DNA of 64,000 bases from Powellomyces hirtus (taxonomy: Eukaryota > Chytridiomycota > Chytridiomycetes > Spizellomycetales > Powellomycetaceae), in NCBI GenBank assembly GCA_025526995.1, contig JAHLKG010000029.1:62001-126000 (forward strand). The letters are read 5' to 3'. The stretch's first letter is position 1. Every line of letters begins with the position of its first letter. The notes under the pieces were generated by a model. That model was not told the origin of the DNA. It saw nothing but the letters and a program-made list of their open reading frames with translations, and did no database searches. Position numbers and translations under genes: made by a program. Positions 62,987 through 64,000 of this stretch are shown here, in pieces.

Positions 62987-63226
62987 TGTTAGCACGTACA
63001 GACTCTGTCATCGAGTCATAACTACGCCATCGCAGGGCGTATCACGCGATCACGTGAACCCACGTGATCAACTCCGGTATAAGTAGTTTTCCTTCCATAC
63101 TTAATATATCGGTGGGACTTTTCTCTTTTTCTCCAGTAGAGCGGGATTAAGTTACTTCGTTGTTCTGCTCAGTCAACTACCCTAAAAGCTTCCTCAACTA
63201 TCTACTCAGATACTCTCAGACCAACA
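62987..63226 (+). repeat. Copia-3.2 5' LTR
   Basis: TGTTAGCACG...AGACCAACA with the inverted CACGTG pair and TATAAG conserved. The PBS GGTTATGAGCCCTGA follows. Confidence 0.93.
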
Positions 63227-63230
63227 GGTT

Positions 63231-64000
63231 ATGAGCCCTGAAATGGTAGGCAACGGAACGAGCCCCCGGTACACTCGTAGTATGTTAAGACGCCTAACGG
63301 GTCGACAGACCCCAGGGTCCAATACGCTACAACGAGCCGTAGAACGTGCAGCAAAGAAAAGCACATGAGTGCCTGGTGAATGGACATCACCAGGCAATGG
63401 AGGGAAATCTGCCGGTGACGATACACTGACAGAGCCAACGCCTTAGAATGTCGACGCCAACGAGGGCGACGACGCATTGGAAGGGCGTACCCAAAACATC
63501 GACCGACACGATGGCAAGGTCAATACCCGTCCCCTATCAAGCAGTATGGATGATCACAGAACGATCAACTACAGTACTCCAGCGGCATTCCCAAGTAGGG
63601 AATCAGCGAACACCGTGCATGTCCGCCCGCGTGAGGCGGACGTGGATAGGATAGATCGGCTTGAGAATTCTCTAGCCCAACTAACGGAAATGCTCCAAAT
63701 GAAATGGCGCATGGATCAGGATGTGAACATCCCGATCAACCCTCAGGTACGTACGGCGCAACGGCGCGTACGCACACCATCACCCACTCGCAACGACGGG
63801 TTTGCTGCACCGTGGACAGAGTACAATCAGGAGATTGGAGCTCAACAGGAATACCAACGTTCTCCAATCGAACGCCGCCCTACATCACCGACATCGAGCA
63901 TACACAGCGTGACGACCAAAATCGTCGACAGTCAAGGTGCGAAGGCTTTCGTGGATGGAACGCTGAAAGATATTGGATCTTACAACGGGGAAGCCAATAT
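63231..64000 (+). pseudogene. Copia-3.2 gag, broken
   Basis: Opens at the ATG inside the PBS like Copia-3.1. TGA at 63366-63368 replaces the CGA of the sister copy and TAG near 63445 replaces TTG. After 63451 the frame is open to the window edge and matches the sister gag. Confidence 0.88.

Larger units (their letters stand above)
62987..64000 (+). mobile_element. Copia-3.2, 5' part, running off the window
   Basis: LTR 62987-63226 (240 bp), PBS 63227-63241, then the gag region of the same family as 31373-37433, about 95% alike. The left flank in G-III is GAGC. Confidence 0.9.

Overview
The window is a block of nested LTR retrotransposons with no convincing host gene. It most likely comes from a filamentous fungus, and I lean towards a TE-rich basidiomycete. 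The reasons are chromodomain-bearing Ty3/gypsy elements, very short spliceosomal introns (58-76 nt), a TTAGGG-like filler at one breakpoint, and copia primer-binding sites that match a fungal-type initiator tRNA anticodon arm. I assign six families with working names: Copia-1 (500-bp LTR), Copia-2 (366-bp LTR), Copia-3 (about 240-bp LTR), G-I (about 353-bp LTR), G-II (275-bp LTR) and G-III (about 280-bp LTR). There is also one old gypsy remnant (G-0).

Layout. 1-2258: 3' part of Copia-1.A (+). 2259-10687: decayed G-0 (integrase, chromodomain, then a PHD-finger relic), hit by a young Copia-1.B (-, 3110-8448, TSD TTCTG) and an old solo LTR (8841-9330). 10688-13863: 3' end of G-II.a (-). 13864-26123: G-I.1 (-), carrying a solo G-I LTR and a Copia-2 insertion (18759-24488, TSD ACAGA). 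26124-28455: inverted copy of the G-I end/G-II end block. 28456-37593: G-I.2 (+), split by Copia-3.1 (31373-37433, TSD CACCT). 37594-43252: G-I.3 (-), ending at a telomere-like junction. 43262-47901: G-I end plus G-II.d (+). 47902-51184: G-II.b (-) with two solo copia LTRs. 51185-57986: G-II.e (+), the best G-II copy. 57987-58095: scrap of G-II gag. 58096-62986: G-III (+), cut by Copia-3.2 (62987-64000).

The most interesting system is G-II. Between pol and the 3' LTR it carries a four-exon gene on the opposite strand for a small RING-like/CCCH-like zinc protein. Three copies are present. The lengths of exons 2, 3 and 4 (153, 167 and 97 nt) are the same in all copies, even where the protein has diverged strongly. 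Because the gene is antisense, its introns are not removed from the genomic RNA, which would explain why they survive retrotransposition. Between the convergent pol and zinc-finger genes lies an array of roughly 20-bp palindromes whose stems vary by compensated base changes. Copia-3 also has an antisense ORF at the same relative place, and G-0 has a PHD-finger relic after its chromodomain. Copia-2 and Copia-3 both encode a chromodomain between integrase and reverse transcriptase, which is unusual for Ty1/copia. Almost every gag-pol is disabled by one or a few nonsense codons, mostly transitions. The only long uninterrupted frames are G-I.3 pol, the G-I.1 and G-II.b gags and the zinc-finger genes.
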